Translations under genes and position numbers: made by a program
The notes under the pieces: generated by a model
What the model was told of the DNA's origin: nothing
The model's input: the letters and a program-made list of their open reading frames with translations, nothing else
The model's database searches: none
Source of the DNA: Petrosia ficiformis
Lineage: Eukaryota > Porifera > Demospongiae > Haplosclerida > Petrosiidae
Length of the DNA: 64,000 nucleotides
Direction: 5' to 3'
Assembly: GCA_947044365.1 (NCBI GenBank)
Contig: OX345637.1
Location: 1,655,001 to 1,719,000 of the forward strand
Part shown: positions 36,501-49,309 of the stretch, in pieces
Layout of the letters: each line of letters starts with the position of its first letter
Numbering within the stretch: position 1 is the first letter of the stretch

Positions 36501-39500
36501 ACAAGTTTAATCTCACATCAAGACAACTCAAATCGCTAGCTGAAATAAAAGTATGCAGAATCACAAGTCTAAGAGACAAAGATAATCAGTTTGTTTACAA
36601 TGATGTACAGAGTTACAAGGTTTGTATTATAAAGTCTCATCCTATTGAATATTTATAAAATTATAATTATAGATTCTTCAACTTGAATATGGACTCAGAC
36701 AATCAGAACAACCCACTGTAGAAAGTATGTTTACGTTTCACACTGCAAGAAAAAACCATAATTAATTTAGTGGTTAGTACAGTTGCAAAGATTTAACAAT
36801 TAGTTGGTTGTTCAGAATACATACATCTAATGCCACAGATACTTTGTACTAATTATATTCAATTATAGTTGAATCACTATAATTTCAGGGTGTTGTCTAC
36901 TCATATCATGTCAAAGATATAGTATAACTTATACTAAAGTACATGTAATTGTATCTGGCCATCAAAAAAGGTTTGTAAACCAGCAAACACATAATTTAAT
37001 TTATACCTTCCAATACTGGGTGCACATTATGTTATAGTAACATACATCATGTAGCCACAGCATCCTCTATGAAAATTGGCAAATGAAATTGAAACTCATG
37101 CTATTCCTTGCAACTGTACAAACCAATAAAATGGTCATTTTAACCATTTATTTTCTGCAGTGCATTATCTAAGATGTTAGTGTCAAATAGATAATAAATA
37201 AAATGTTAATAACAGAATCTCTAAGAACTTAGGAAGACAAAATTATCATGTTTCTAATAGAAAATACAATTTTAACTTTCCGTTATAAATACATGTATGT
37301 TTATAATGGAAAGTACAGATGGTGGTTGATGCTATATGTGTTGTATATTCCACAGTATTGAAATTAAATAGAATGCTTACTATGCTCCTGTTCAGGGTAT
37401 ATCACATAGTAGTGAACTTAATTGGCAAAAATATAGAAATACGGGATGCACAATGAAATAGCTTGGGCTAGTTCACTTTTGAACTTCATACAAGTAGTAT
37501 CTTACAATCATTGGAATGGACTGTAGGGGCTAGGAAAAAGGTTGAAATGTTCGAACCTTGGTTTTTGCCGATGAAGCTTCAAATCAGAAAATCACATGTA
37601 ACAAGATATATATGGAGAAACAAGATATATAGAGAAAAAAGTATCCCTATGACTGCTTTGTGGTGTTGAGCATTCAGTACTCATGGCTAACTATATCATG
37701 TCTGGAACACATCAGGCTATTACAAGTTATTATTTCGATTATCTACTCTGTTTACTTTTTAAAGAACCTTGTAGAACTTTTGAAATATATTTTAGGTAGA
37801 ATAGCTAGCTATTAGTTCCAGTTTCTATGTAAGCAGTTAACTACACCTTGAGCTACATAGCTTTTTTTCTGCTGAAAGCGCGTTCTTTTAGGCCAGACTA
37901 TCCCTGTCAGGAGTTATATAAATACCAAAGTATCAAAATATATGTAAATATGTTAAAAGTTAAGATTGTTAAATACTAATTGTAACACTGCTTTTATGTT
38001 AAGTAGCTAATTGCTAATCTGTACCACATTTTACTATAATCAAAAAAGCAAATACACTCTGTAAGCCTGCATGCTAAAAGAATAATCCATGGACTGTGAA
38101 GTTTTACGATTTAGTACCCACACCTGACTGATAAATAATTAATTGCAATTAATTAAATATATATGGGCGTGAGCCACCGCATGCTGGAATGGGACCGGGG
38201 ATGAACCATAGAAATAGGAGTGCAGGTGATTAGGCTGACCAGCGGCGATTATTCCAATAGAATCAATGAGTGGGGTTACCTGAAGGCTAGCCAATCATTC
38301 CAATTGAGGTGCAAGCCTTGTCGCCAGACCTTTGGGTTAAGGCTAGCAAGGTCTTTGAGGGTTAAATTGTTCACACCAAACACGCACACACATACACACA
38401 CACACAGAGTTACACACACAACAGGCAAGCAGACTACTGTAACCCTCTCCTATGCATGGTGTGGGTCAAAAACATTATTATTGTTATTTATAATTATCAT
38501 ACATAATTATTATACATAATTATTATACATAATTATAATATAGTTATAAAAATAATAATATAATAACTTTACTATATATATATTTATACATGCATATGTA
38601 GCCAACAGAAGGACTGAGATATTCTCAATAATTGAAACCCTTGATTTGGAGATTCCAGATAGGCTACTATTTCCAAACCATCTAGCACAAGGTTTATATT
38701 CTTTTGTAAATAGTATATATATAGTTCTTACTATGTAGAAGAAAAAGAGGCAGAGTTAAAGTCAAGTGTTATGAGAAAAGAGGGAGAATTAATTAAATTG
38801 ACTCATGAAATGGAGGAAAGGAATAAACAGATAAAAGAAAAAGAGGAGGAAGCATTATTAGTAAAAGATGAAGCAAACAATCTCCAGAAGGGTTAGAACT
38901 TTTTAAAATGTGGTAATAATAAATACTCTACTCATTTTGGTAGAACTAAACTTCTCACAGGATTCTATTAATACATACAAACAACTTTCATTCAAGAAAA
39001 CAATGGAGCTTGAGAACATGAAGAAACAAATGAAAGAGTTAGAAGGCAATAAACATTCACTAGAGAAAAAAATTGATGAAGGTGTGTCAGTGTAAAGGTA
39101 TTGATATTGACATTGATTTTAGTGTCTCTATTTTATACAGAAGCAGAGTCTTTTAAGGTTTCCTTAAAAGCCAGAGAAGAGGAGTATAAACTAAAGTTGA
39201 GAGAAGAAAGAGAAAAAAACACAGAAATAAAGGCACAACTGCTAACTTTGGAGAATGGTGAGATGGAAAATAACATATATGTACAGATGGGTTATAGAAC
39301 TGTTATAGAATAAACGTAGTATGCATGTGTGTTAGTATATATTGTACATTTACACAATTATTTTTTGTCCATGTACATGTAAGTGGTCTTAGTGATTTTG
39401 ATTTAAATTTAGTGTGAAGGTATTGATATTGATTTTAGTATAATTATGTATCATTTTATACAGAAGCAGAGTCTTTTAAGGTTTCCTTAAAACTCAAAGA

Positions 39501-41113
39501 AGAAGAGATTGATAGGTATGAACTAAAGTTGAGAGAAGAAAGAGAAAAAAACACAGAAATAAGTGCACAACTGCTAAATTTGGAGAATGGTGAGATGGAA
39601 AGTAACATACATGTACAAATGAGTTATAGAGTAAAAGTAGTGTGCATAGTTGTTACACATGTATATATGTTATATTATATATATATATATATATGGTCTG
39701 TATGCTTTATATACATGTAAACCTGGCAATAAGGAAGTATCTGAAAAAAATATGGCCTGAGGGGTGATATTTTTTTCAATACTTCTGAGTTGCCAGGTTT
39801 ATATAACGCATATATCTTAGACAAAACTTACCGTGATTCTACAATTCGTCCATTTTTGTTACTCCACCCATTAGCTGCGCATGCGTATTGGTTACATTTC
39901 TGTATGCGTGCTCAGCGAATTGAAATGTTTGGCCATTGTTGCTGTGCTAGCATTTCTTTTTTTTTTTTCTTTTTTTTTTTGGGATGATAAAGAAAATAGC
40001 CACCAAAATCCTCCTAAGAAAAAGAGAACTTCCTTATCTTTGAGTAAAGTGAAAACAGTTTCAAGAAGTATCAGAAGAGGAATTGTCTGCTTGTAAGAAG
40101 AAGCTGAAAAGTGCCAACAGCAAGAGATCTCACCAGTGGGCTTTCAGAGTTTATGAGATATAGGTTTCAACAGTTAAAGATGTCAGAGTACAAGATTTAT
40201 GGGGAGATGATAAGGAAAGGTTGTGCAATAATCTGTGTAAATTTGTAGTCGAGGTTTGCCAAAGCTATGGAAAACCTTACACTCCCAAGACGCTGTTACA
40301 ACTGTTTACCAATCTTCTAAGCGTGGCCTTTGAAAGAAATGAAAATGCATTTCACTTCATGAACTATAAGAATGTGGCCTTTAAACCACTTTATTATGCC
40401 GAAAGATCAGATCAGTCATTATAGATGTACATTTAACTTTCATTTGAATTAATACAACTGTTTTGACTGATTTAATCACATATTATTCATGCATTGTGTA
40501 TTTGTTCATGCAGTTTATATTGGTTGTAAATAGTATGTTGGTTATTTTTGCTTTCTTTTATTAAAATTTATTAAGAGGTTTATATTTTCAAATATACACC
40601 AGCTGACAGGTTGATATATGAAATATAGGACTCCACTTCCTATTCAAAATGTATATAGGCTATGAATTTATAATAAGATATATATTTGCTTGTGTCACAT
40701 ACGTGATTGTACGTTGTATAGTGTATATGTAGTTAAAGAGGTTGCATCATAAGGAATTTCGCAAAATGTGTCTATTGACAACAAATGGATTGCAAACTAC
40801 ACTAAAGTTTGATGTTCCTTGCGCCACACATAAGCTACACATTCACTGCAAGTGTCGGTGTGTCTTTTTGCACTAGAAGCTGTGGCTAAAACAAATAATG
40901 ATGGTAGATTGTGTTCCTATTTATAGATCTAAATTCTAAACTATTTATATGTGTAATTAACTGTCACCACCTCTTGTAATTAATATATCAGAAATCTTGA
41001 GTGCAAGCTACATGACCACCAGCTGATCACTACAAACCACTTTGTTTTATATTTACCCTCGCCGCGTAGCGTAGGCGGAAGGGTACGGTAATCGTTTTGT
41101 CTGTGTGTCTGTG

Positions 41114-41148
<35 letters not shown>

Positions 41149-44100
41149 GTGTTAGCACTTTTTCTGGAAAAATAAAGACATTGACAATTCAAACGAGGTA
41201 CTGGTAGACTTCAAATTATACAAGGAAAAAAAATAACGTAGGAATTCTTCTAAAACCTTTTGGTTCTAAAGTTATGACAATTTTTATAACTCACTGTTAC
41301 CGTTTCACGACTTTAAGATGAAACGAGGGCAATAACGAGAGTAAATATGGACACACAAACACAAGTGATCCTGTTTCATGGCTGTCGCTAGCCAAGAAAC
41401 ACTTCAAACCACCAAAACAATCGAGGTAATTGTTGCTACTACACCACCATTGAAGCAAGATAGAAAGCTACCTAGCTCCACCTACAGGTATGTGCACGTA
41501 CGTGCATGCTTGCATACTAAATTATAAACACGTGGTAGAGGTGATTCTCTTCAAGCGAATGGGCGGGCCACGCCAGACTAGTCCCGACGGAGCTCGTTAG
41601 TATACTAAATTATTCTTGTATAATATTTTCAAATACTTGTGACTCAAAGAAACACACACTCATATACTACAGCTTCACCTTGTCAGTCTAAAGATATTGA
41701 TATAGGGTATTGATTTTAGTGTCTGTATTTTATACAGAAACAGAGTTGTTTAAGGTTTCTTTAAAAGCCAAAGAAGAAGAGATTGATAGATATAAACTAA
41801 AGTTGAGAGAAGAAAGAGAAACAAACACAAACATAAAGGCACAACTGCTAAGTTTGGAGTATGGTGAGATGGAAAGTAACATACATGTACAAATGTGTTA
41901 ATATATTTACACATGTACACTACACACAATTTATAATTCAGTACATTTAAGTGGTCTCAATTATTTAGGGATCTATGTATATACAGATAGGCCTTAAAAT
42001 ATTGATTTTTGAAACAATTTCCACACAGGTTTGAGCAGGAACACTTAGTACCTACTAGGGCCCTTCACAATCTTTATACGTAAAATATAATTATAGTCTT
42101 ATCTAAACCTTATGAAAGATTTGAATATAATTATATAGATATTATGAAGAAAAAGAGTAAGAAGAAATTCAGTTTTGAAAGTGATCCTATTGATCATAGT
42201 GAAGGTTTGTTTGTGTTGTAAATTGTACAAAAAAAGGGGTGGGAGGTGTGTAAGGTTCTGCTTGTGAATGATTTAGATTATAAAAAAATGGCGTATATCG
42301 GTAATGTGCTTTTCCTGGACATATATCCCTCAGTATCAGTTATGGAGTCCTCAAATGTAATATATACCTCTCATGCTTGGCCGAATTTCCAAGTTGGCAG
42401 GTTTACAGCATACATGTATTAAATGTTTCATATCTTTTATAATAAAAGATTCACACCTGAAGATCAGAACCGACAAAAATAATTTAAAAACAGAATACAA
42501 AATACTGAGCAACCATCTTCCAGGTTTGTATTTTTCATAATTATATCAACCTCCTTTCACATAAATCATGTGAAATGTAAACTTCCATACTCAACTGAAA
42601 TTTTAAACAGCTGTTGTATGTATCAGAGAGTACGGTAGTACTCTCAATGTAGGGATGGTTCGGAAAAAAAATGGCTGCCCAGACATTTCAATTGCAAATG
42701 GTAAGCTGAAATCTCTGGTAATATATACAAATAAGTTAAAATATATATAACTTACAATATATTGAGTATTTTTATAACTAACAATACCTTTTAGATGCCC
42801 AGAAATCTTCGTTAAAGTATAGAACCGGCAAGTAGCAAAACTGGCAAAATCTTCATATTATTCACTATTATTCTTCTTTTCCAGAAAAATAGATTTCTAC
42901 GTTTCTGGAGCTATTAAAGTAGTTGTAGCACAAATACAAATTTATTTTAAGTTAAATTCAGGGGAACAAACTTCGTACTGTTCTGTTTCTTGACCTAGAC
43001 AACGAATACTTTCAGCCACTACAGCAACCTACTTACGATAGGACGCCATTTGTAATAAACCACACCCATTAAGACACACCCATTAATTTTAACAGAATTA
43101 TGGATGTTGTTACGGAGATGGTGTTCTACAAAACAGATAAGTTGTATAAGTATTATACATATCATCACTTCCACAAATAGCAAAATTTGTAAACCCAGAT
43201 GATACTGAACTGTCCATGTACAAATCATTAAATGTGCTTCTGCACTGCAAAATTTGTAAACCCAAATGATCACTCTCAAATAAGACATTTCATCACAATT
43301 ATGCCACTAATTCATTGTATACAAGAATAATAAAAAACATTAAAAAAAATAAGAGGTATGTAGGGATATATATTATTAAATTTATTATACCGAGTCATTT
43401 AAAAATAGAAACCTGTTCAAAAATGAAAGAGGATGTAGGAATTGTAATAACAAATAATTATAATATTGCAGTAAATTTTGAGTACTGTCTCCTTCTGGAC
43501 ACCATTCCTGCAGAAAATATCAATACTGTAAATGAAACAAAATAGTCATCACGTATTTGATCAAACATTAAAAATAGAATCAAAACAAGAATAATAAAAA
43601 ACATTTTTAAAAATGAAAGAGTATGTAGGGATATATATCAAAACCGAAAAAGCACAGGAACAAGATGGCTTTGGCAACAAAATGAAATACCACATCCACA
43701 TAACCCTACATAAGTATACACAGCTAGAGTAAAGGCAAAACACCAACAAGCGATACTTATGTATGGTTGTTATGTGGAAGTGGTATTTCATTTTGTTGCC
43801 AAAGCCATCTTGTTCCTGTGCTTTTTCAGTTTTGCTACATACTCTTTCATTTTTTAAAATGCTTTTTATTATTCTTTTATATACTATAGCTAACAGGTAC
43901 ATCAAAGGTTCATGCAGGTGGTTATTTGTATGAACACAAGATGTTGTATAAATTAATTATAAATTATAATTGAATGTTGAGGTTGAATCATGCTACACAA
44001 TTTTCTCACTTTCTTAAGGTGGCACTAAAGTAATTAATTTCTATATACACTTACTATTAATATTACTGCAATAACAGTTTCTTCTTGTTTCCATGTGCAT

Positions 44101-46881
44101 GGTGTATTGGTCTGAAATTTTGCAAACCAGTGGCTGAAAGTGTGAAATCAATTTTTATTACAGTGCTTTCTTTTAGAATGCTCATTTCTTACATCATAGA
44201 AATACTAAAATTTAACAACAATTAGTTATATTTAAACAATTAGTTATATTCTAATTGTTGCTCTGTAGTCTGTATATAGACCGAGGTAAACTATGCAAGT
44301 ATATAAAGTTTCATGGCTACAGATAGATATGTCAAACAAAATTTAGCAGTAGCTGAAAGATACAGTACAGAATTATTGTCGAATAATGATTGCTACAAAT
44401 GCAAAATAATGAGTGCTACCAATGCAAAATAATGAGTGTTACCAATGCAAAATCAGTTCTATGTTTACAAGTCAATCAAGACATAACCATGAGCTTCTTC
44501 TGTAAATACATATTTGGTAGTGAAAAAGGTTTTAAAAGTTGTTGCTCATAATGTGCTAGTTACCTGAGTTCCATCTTAATCAATATTGACGACATAGAAA
44601 ATGAATGTTTTTATAGTACTTATAATATTTGCATTGTGTGGTTTGTATTGCATACATGATGTGTAACATTTGCTTTGTAACCCACAGAAATGCCAAGGAA
44701 AACATTTAGGCGCAATAATTATACCCCCGGGTGGGTGTGGCTTCAAAAAGATACAGAATTGAACCAGATTGTATGCAGCAAGAAGCTGGCAAGACTAGAA
44801 ATCGATTGGAGTTTCATCTACCCCTCCCCCTAGTACAACCTTAAATAATCTTGTAGAACTTTAGGAATATATTTCATGTAATAGCTAGCTAATAGTTCCA
44901 GTTTCTATGTAAGCTACAAGTAGCTTTCTTTCCTGGTCTGTAGTCCTGGTGCACATGTTCTATTACATGCCACACCCATTAATTGACCAAACCCCCGGGA
45001 ATGTCCCAACTTCCTTAACTACGTATACAACGCAGACTCACACAAGTGGACACGATGCATATATATGATCGAATTCACGAAAATGAGGATTATGGGATAA
45101 TTATTAATTTTGAGATACGAGTGAAAATATACAGCTATGGCTTACTAGGGTAATCACTGTTTTACTACATAAAAATCTTCATTTACACATCTTACCTATT
45201 CACTCATACCTTCAGAGAAGTTTGGAGACATCTCTGTGCTTCGCTAGCCACTCCTAAGTAAGTTTTTATTCATTACTACGTTTAATGATTAAGATTTAAC
45301 TCAAAATGAAGGATTTGTGACTACAACAGTTTAATCCCTCACTGTAGCTTTGTCTTTTGCTTGATTGGGGTGTATCATATATTATTCTGGAGCTAATTGA
45401 ATACTCTAGTCAGGTAATACAAAAAATGTATTTTGAAATTTTATCCCAACCCGTGGGAAAGCAATCATAGGGATGGCCCTACAGACCATAAAAAACTGGC
45501 TACCATAGATGGAGTAGTTGCATTATTTATGATCATGAGTCACTTATGCATAAACCTCCATATTAGCTGGTGATGTATCTGGCATATACATCTTTTAACC
45601 ATGCTTTATATAAATTAAATATATAATATCAATATGACTTGTGTGTGCATGAATTTGCTAAATCTTTTATAGCTTTCTTTATAGTGCATCAAGTATTGTA
45701 ATTTGGCACTTGGGCAAACCAATAAAGGTCTTGATAAGATAATGCACTCGCTTCACTTAAGCATTATCTTATCTCAACCTTTATTGAGCCCCCACATTTA
45801 AAAATTTAACTCACCATTAAATATTACATAGTACTAACCTATAGCTTCATTATAGACTATTATCTAAATGGCCTCGTCCATAGACCTTCCATACCTATGA
45901 GCGAAATAAAGTCTTGTAACTTAATTAGACTTTTTTTTGTTTCTCTGCTGTGTACAACAGCTATTAGTATTAGTTGCAGTTGTACATTCTTCCTGCTGGT
46001 CTGTAGATCGAGCATGCATTCATTTATGTGCCACACCCAATAAATGACCAAACCCCTTGAATGACACAACTTCCTTAACTACATGCATACTCATGTAAGG
46101 GACACAAACCCACATATTTCTATAGATACAACCCTGTGGTAATAAAAAATCTGTAATTATAATGTTCAAAGCACATTATTTATTCTAAGTTACTTGTACA
46201 GATTCCTCCATCTAACTTCAAATGTCAGGACGCATTTCCCGCTTTATTTTGAGCATACTGTGAAGATATAGGTACACATGTACACTATGATAATAACTTC
46301 ATCTTTTGCAAGGTTATATAAGTCAGAACAGCAAAATAAAATAGTGGCTTCAGCATAGCCTATTAATGAATTCATTTACCACACCCACAATAATTGCTGG
46401 AACAAAATGTCAACTCAAGTGACCAGACCTTCTTTCGTCCATAGGTGTGGGAGATCAGGGGACGAGACTATTTCCTATATTAATTAATGATGTCCTGTGT
46501 AAATAAGAATATTCTGATCCAGATAATGTCGTGTCATATCAGTGGGTGTAGCTCTTTAAAGTGAGGAGTGGCTTCATAATACCCTAGGCCCATATAAAAG
46601 TGGCATTATTAAAAATCCAAACAATAAAAAAAATTATGTTCATGTCAATGTTAATATTGTTCTCTACTCGTGGTTGTATAATACTGATTGCTATCACAGA
46701 AACTGATGGGCAAACTTCAATTTATTCTGTAGCTCCAACTCGAGCAGTACTCAATGCACAGATCAAAGCATTTCTTGATTTCTGGTATGAGAACACAGTA
46801 AAAGGTGATTCTGTTGAACTCGGTACATGTGAAGATCGTAAAAATGGATGTGTGTATCTTAAAGTGAAGCACTTAAAATAA
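33578..46881 (+). CDS. G2: Death-domain protein with family body and coiled coil
   Basis: Exons: 33578-33599, 33653-33949, 35730-36619, 36673-36724, 38602-38691, 38739-38891, 38944-39081, 39141-39257, 39464-39589, 41738-41863, 42139-42204 and, less surely, 46700-46881. They join in frame to 752 codons. It starts MATPRLLG. Residues about 20-95 are a Death domain (KWDTIGLNLGV, CMYQMLTKWLQ, TWRNFSRAL). Exon 35730-36619 holds a Cys-rich start (CGCGSC), a basic patch (GRGQRKRRGPK), the helical domain (WFNFEPIHFIATRR) and the beta-rich domain (VAVGTGSLLLSFCYCFDDY). Then come heptad-rich coiled-coil exons (EEREKNTEIKAQLL). The bipartite W-x-V-x-P domain of G1 and G3 was not found. The last exon (SIYSVAPTRAVLNAQIKAFL...) fits by phase only. 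Likely a cytoplasmic adaptor; partner unknown. Confidence 0.65.
34480..34600 (+). repeat. Dispersed repeat R4 start (CCCTC...TAGGCGG type)
   Basis: ACCCTCACCCACATAGGCGG followed by GGAGGGTTACTGTAATCG-like sequence, then a TCTG/TTTG microsatellite. A second copy is at about 41055-41150 (with (TCTG)n) and a piece at about 60150-60180. Class unknown. Confidence 0.55.
34795..39750 (+). repeat. Segmental duplication, copy A (G2 body)
   Basis: This block matches 52745-57840 closely. Intron and exon sequences both align: 34795-36750 with 52745-54620, 37400-37520 with 55650-55760, 38380-39330 with 56800-57760. Copy A has an R2 insertion (37600-37870) and lacks three exons that B has (55838-56254). 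B has an insertion at 54730-55620. Confidence 0.9.
39719..39801. repeat. Hairpin with AAACCTGGCAA arms
   Basis: AAACCTGGCAATAAGGAAGT and its imperfect complement ending TTGCCAGGTTT enclose a small loop. A longer relative is at 54733-54861. Both lie just upstream of a KIAA1958/ZMYM-like ORF fragment. Confidence 0.6.
39880..40430 (+). pseudogene. Degenerate ZMYM/KIAA1958-like (DUF3504-neighbour) ORF fragment
   Basis: Frames in 40130-40424 read QWAFRVYEI, DLWGDDKERLCNNLCKFV, SYGKPYTPKTLLQLFTNL and FHFMNYKNVAFKPL. This matches by eye the segment found in ZMYM2- and KIAA1958-type proteins, which are related to Crypton tyrosine recombinases. Stops break the frame, and a poly-T interrupts the 5' part. 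It lies in a G2 intron. No recombinase core was found. Confidence 0.4.
41055..41560 (+). repeat. R4 copy with (TCTG)n microsatellite in a G2 intron
   Basis: Starts CCCTCGCCGCGTAGCGTAGG and contains a (TCTG)n tract at about 41110-41148. The rest resembles the region after 34480. No coding content. Confidence 0.55.
42623..42910 (+). mobile_element. MITE-like element R1, copy 2
   Basis: AGAGAGTACGGTAGTACTCT start, then the shared AAAAAAATGGCTGCCCA and GAACCGGCAAGTAGCAAAAC blocks. Confidence 0.6.
43321..43375. mobile_element. Foldback element FB, terminal fragment
   Basis: ACAAGAATAATAAAAAACAT, then TATGTAGGGATATATAT, identical in layout to the left end of the full FB at 43585. Confidence 0.5.
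43585..43879. mobile_element. Foldback element FB (about 295 bp)
   Basis: Two arms of about 130 bp are near-complementary, from ACAAGAATAATAAAAAACAT to the complementary TTTTTATTATTCTTTT. The loop (about 43715-43750) is short. A second full copy is at 61822-62127 and fragments are at 19405 and 43321. Such structures are typical of foldback/MITE elements. Confidence 0.8.
43880..46699. other. Long G2 intron or spacer with R2 copies
   Basis: R2 pieces lie at 44845-45060 and 45860-46090. A 44700-44810 block is repeated in inverse orientation at about 48150-48255. A hairpin lies at about 45722-45775 (AAAGGTCTTGATAAGATAAT and its partner). No exon seen. Confidence 0.5.
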
Positions 46882-49059
46882 TTTTATTTTAATTAACGCC
46901 AAAAACTTTATTAGTTTAGTGTAGTAAAGTTATGTGTTGTAATTAGTTGTCTTTGTAGTGTTGTACAAAGTGCAATTTTAATTATACAATATTCATACGT
47001 CAAAACATGTTCATGCAAAATGCATTGATATATGTCTCACCCAGACTCCTCCTTTTTGAGGCTACTGTCCAATCTCAAACGAGTTGAGTCTGGGGACTAT
47101 TCAGAAATCAAAGACCATCCATCCAGTAGGTGGATGGGATGTATGGAATGCCAAATCTTTCAAAAATATAGAGCTCTTCAAATAACTAGGCTTGATAATG
47201 TTTTCAGTGGCCTTGAGAACCTCTCAATTTGATTTCAGAGTGCTAAATGATACAGAACAGTAATGACAAGAAACCCTAGGATCGAGGACATGGAAGTTTA
47301 CTTGAGAGGTTCTCAAGCCTGCTTGAAAAGTTCTGTATTCCTGAAAAGTTTAGTGACAATTAGTGTTCTATATGGATGAAACTACTGTCAAAAAAACACA
47401 TCCATCCAGTACTGTAGGTGGATTCTACCAACCTAAAAATTATAAACAGCAGACAAAATTAACTGCAGATACTACATTAGTACTCAGTGAAAAATATAAA
47501 AATTTCAAGTGTATGATGCATTTCCTCTAGGCAACTGTTTGGTGTACATACAGTATGTACACCAAAACAGTTGCCTAGAGGAAATGCTTGCCAATATTAA
47601 TCCTGATGGAATGTATATATATGCCTGGATTCATGGACAGTAACCATCACTACTGTATGTACTGAGCTTATTATTGTACCACATGGGCAAGCAAGTTTTG
47701 AATTTAACCATACAATTATTATTTGTATATGTGTACATAAAACTCACTCAGTTATCTTGGCCTGCATGAATGTTATTTTTTGTAATCAGTATCAAACTGT
47801 ATGATGTCTTCAGTTGTAATACAAATCATTTAATTATAAACTACATGTCATAACAAACTCAAGATTTAGTCTTTTCAACACAATATACTAAAATGATTGA
47901 TGAGTATTATCACATGTTACAACTACTAAAATTTCAATGGGGTGTGGCTACTCAAGGACTTCGTGGTTATAGCTTGTACACAAGCTCAAACAAGATATAA
48001 TTTATAGTATCCCTGACTGCTTTGTGGTGTCCAGCATTCAGTACTCATGCATGGCTAACTTTATCATGCCTGAAACACATCAGCCTATTATAGTTATTAT
48101 TTTACTCTTGTTTACCTTTTAAAGGACCTTGTAGGTTGTAGTCTTTTCCGTGGGCGGATGCTACTCCAATTTTGCAAGCTTCTTGCTGCATGCAATCTGG
48201 TTCAATTTGGAAGCCACACCCACCCGGGGTATAATTATTGGGCCTAAATGTTTTCATTGATAGTTTAGGGTGTAGGTTCTAGGTTCTAGGTTCTAGGGTC
48301 TAGGGTCCAGGATTTTTATTTAGACATTTTGGGATTAGACATTCTGGGAATGATTCGTAATTACCATGGTTACACAATTATAGTTATTTTGTGATTTATG
48401 CACGTAGGTGCTGCTTTCAGCTAAAATGTTTGAAACTGAGTTCACGACTTCTAACAGCCATTTTGCAGAAGAAACCATAAACATTTGCTAGCTATCCAAG
48501 AAGAGTGCTTGTTAGTTACAAATCTTGCTACTATATGCAAAATGGCTGAATACCAATTAGTGTTTAAAGGTAGGTTCAGTGAGTTAATTATAATGCAAAG
48601 TGTGCATGTAACAATATATAATAAAATCTATAATTATGATAATTATAATTGTATTTACAATTCGTCCTCTGTTATTGCTAGCTAGCTACTTCTCTTAAAC
48701 AGAAGGAGTTTAAAGACCACTCTGTTATCTTTAATAAATCATTCTTGTCACCTTTTTTGTATTCCATCTTCATAGCATATCCACATACTACTTCAGCAAA
48801 GCAAAATATTCTTAGCCTTATTGAAATGTAGCTAAAGTTAATGTTCTGGAAACATAACATTTCAGTCTGAGAGCCTTTTGAGCTATATTCAAATTGATTG
48901 TCTCAGCCTGGATAGAACAGCTCAGTGAAGAAGACTCCTGAGCTCAGTGTAATATTCTGTTTCCAGAGCCTATTAATGCATTTTGATAAAGCTCAACAAA
49001 ACTACTAAGAAATACAAACAATGTGAGAGAGAGAATTACCATTCTTCAAAGAAGATATA

Positions 49060-49103
<44 letters not shown>

Positions 49104-49301
49104 GCTATATATATATATATACACGAGCTAACGTGCCATCATATAGTGGGTCTTGGCAAAGCAAAAACAAACAAAGGAAAATAAATAAATTAATAAAATT
49201 TAATATTTAGAACTACAGTGAGTTATAATTACTTGAAATAAAGTTGTCAGTTGTCACCGGACCAAGCATCAGAATTTCTAGCATTGAAAATGTGAGATGT
49301 G
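46882..49301. other. Repeat-rich spacer between G2 and G3
   Basis: It holds an unassigned conserved-looking stretch at 47020-47590 with internal inverted repeats (GAGAACCTCTCAA at 47217 with TTGAGAGGTTCTC at 47303), the palindrome at 47518-47587, an R2 piece (47990-48140), a short run of TAGGTTCTAGG repeats at about 48265-48300, and a TA tract at about 49060-49095. No gene is supported. Confidence 0.5.
47518..47587. repeat. 70-bp near-perfect palindrome
   Basis: Arms GCATTTCCTCTAGGCAACTG... run inward to GTACATAC/GTATGTAC around a single A. They are complementary except for one missing T in the left arm. Confidence 0.85.
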
Positions 49302-49309
49302 CAAGAGAC

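Larger units (their letters stand above)
39141..41863 (+). repeat. Triplicated coiled-coil exon of G2
   Basis: Exons 39141-39257, 39464-39589 and 41738-41863 are copies of one module (acceptor TTTTATACAG, start EAESFKVSLK or ETELFKVSLK, end LENG or LEYG). All are phase 1-1 and multiples of 3. The first copy has lost 9 nt. G3 has a single copy at 57548-57673. Confidence 0.8.

Noticed and set aside
47340..47520. Possible transposase remnant (MDETTVKKTHPSS)
   Set aside because: A short open stretch without catalytic motifs. I could not assign it.
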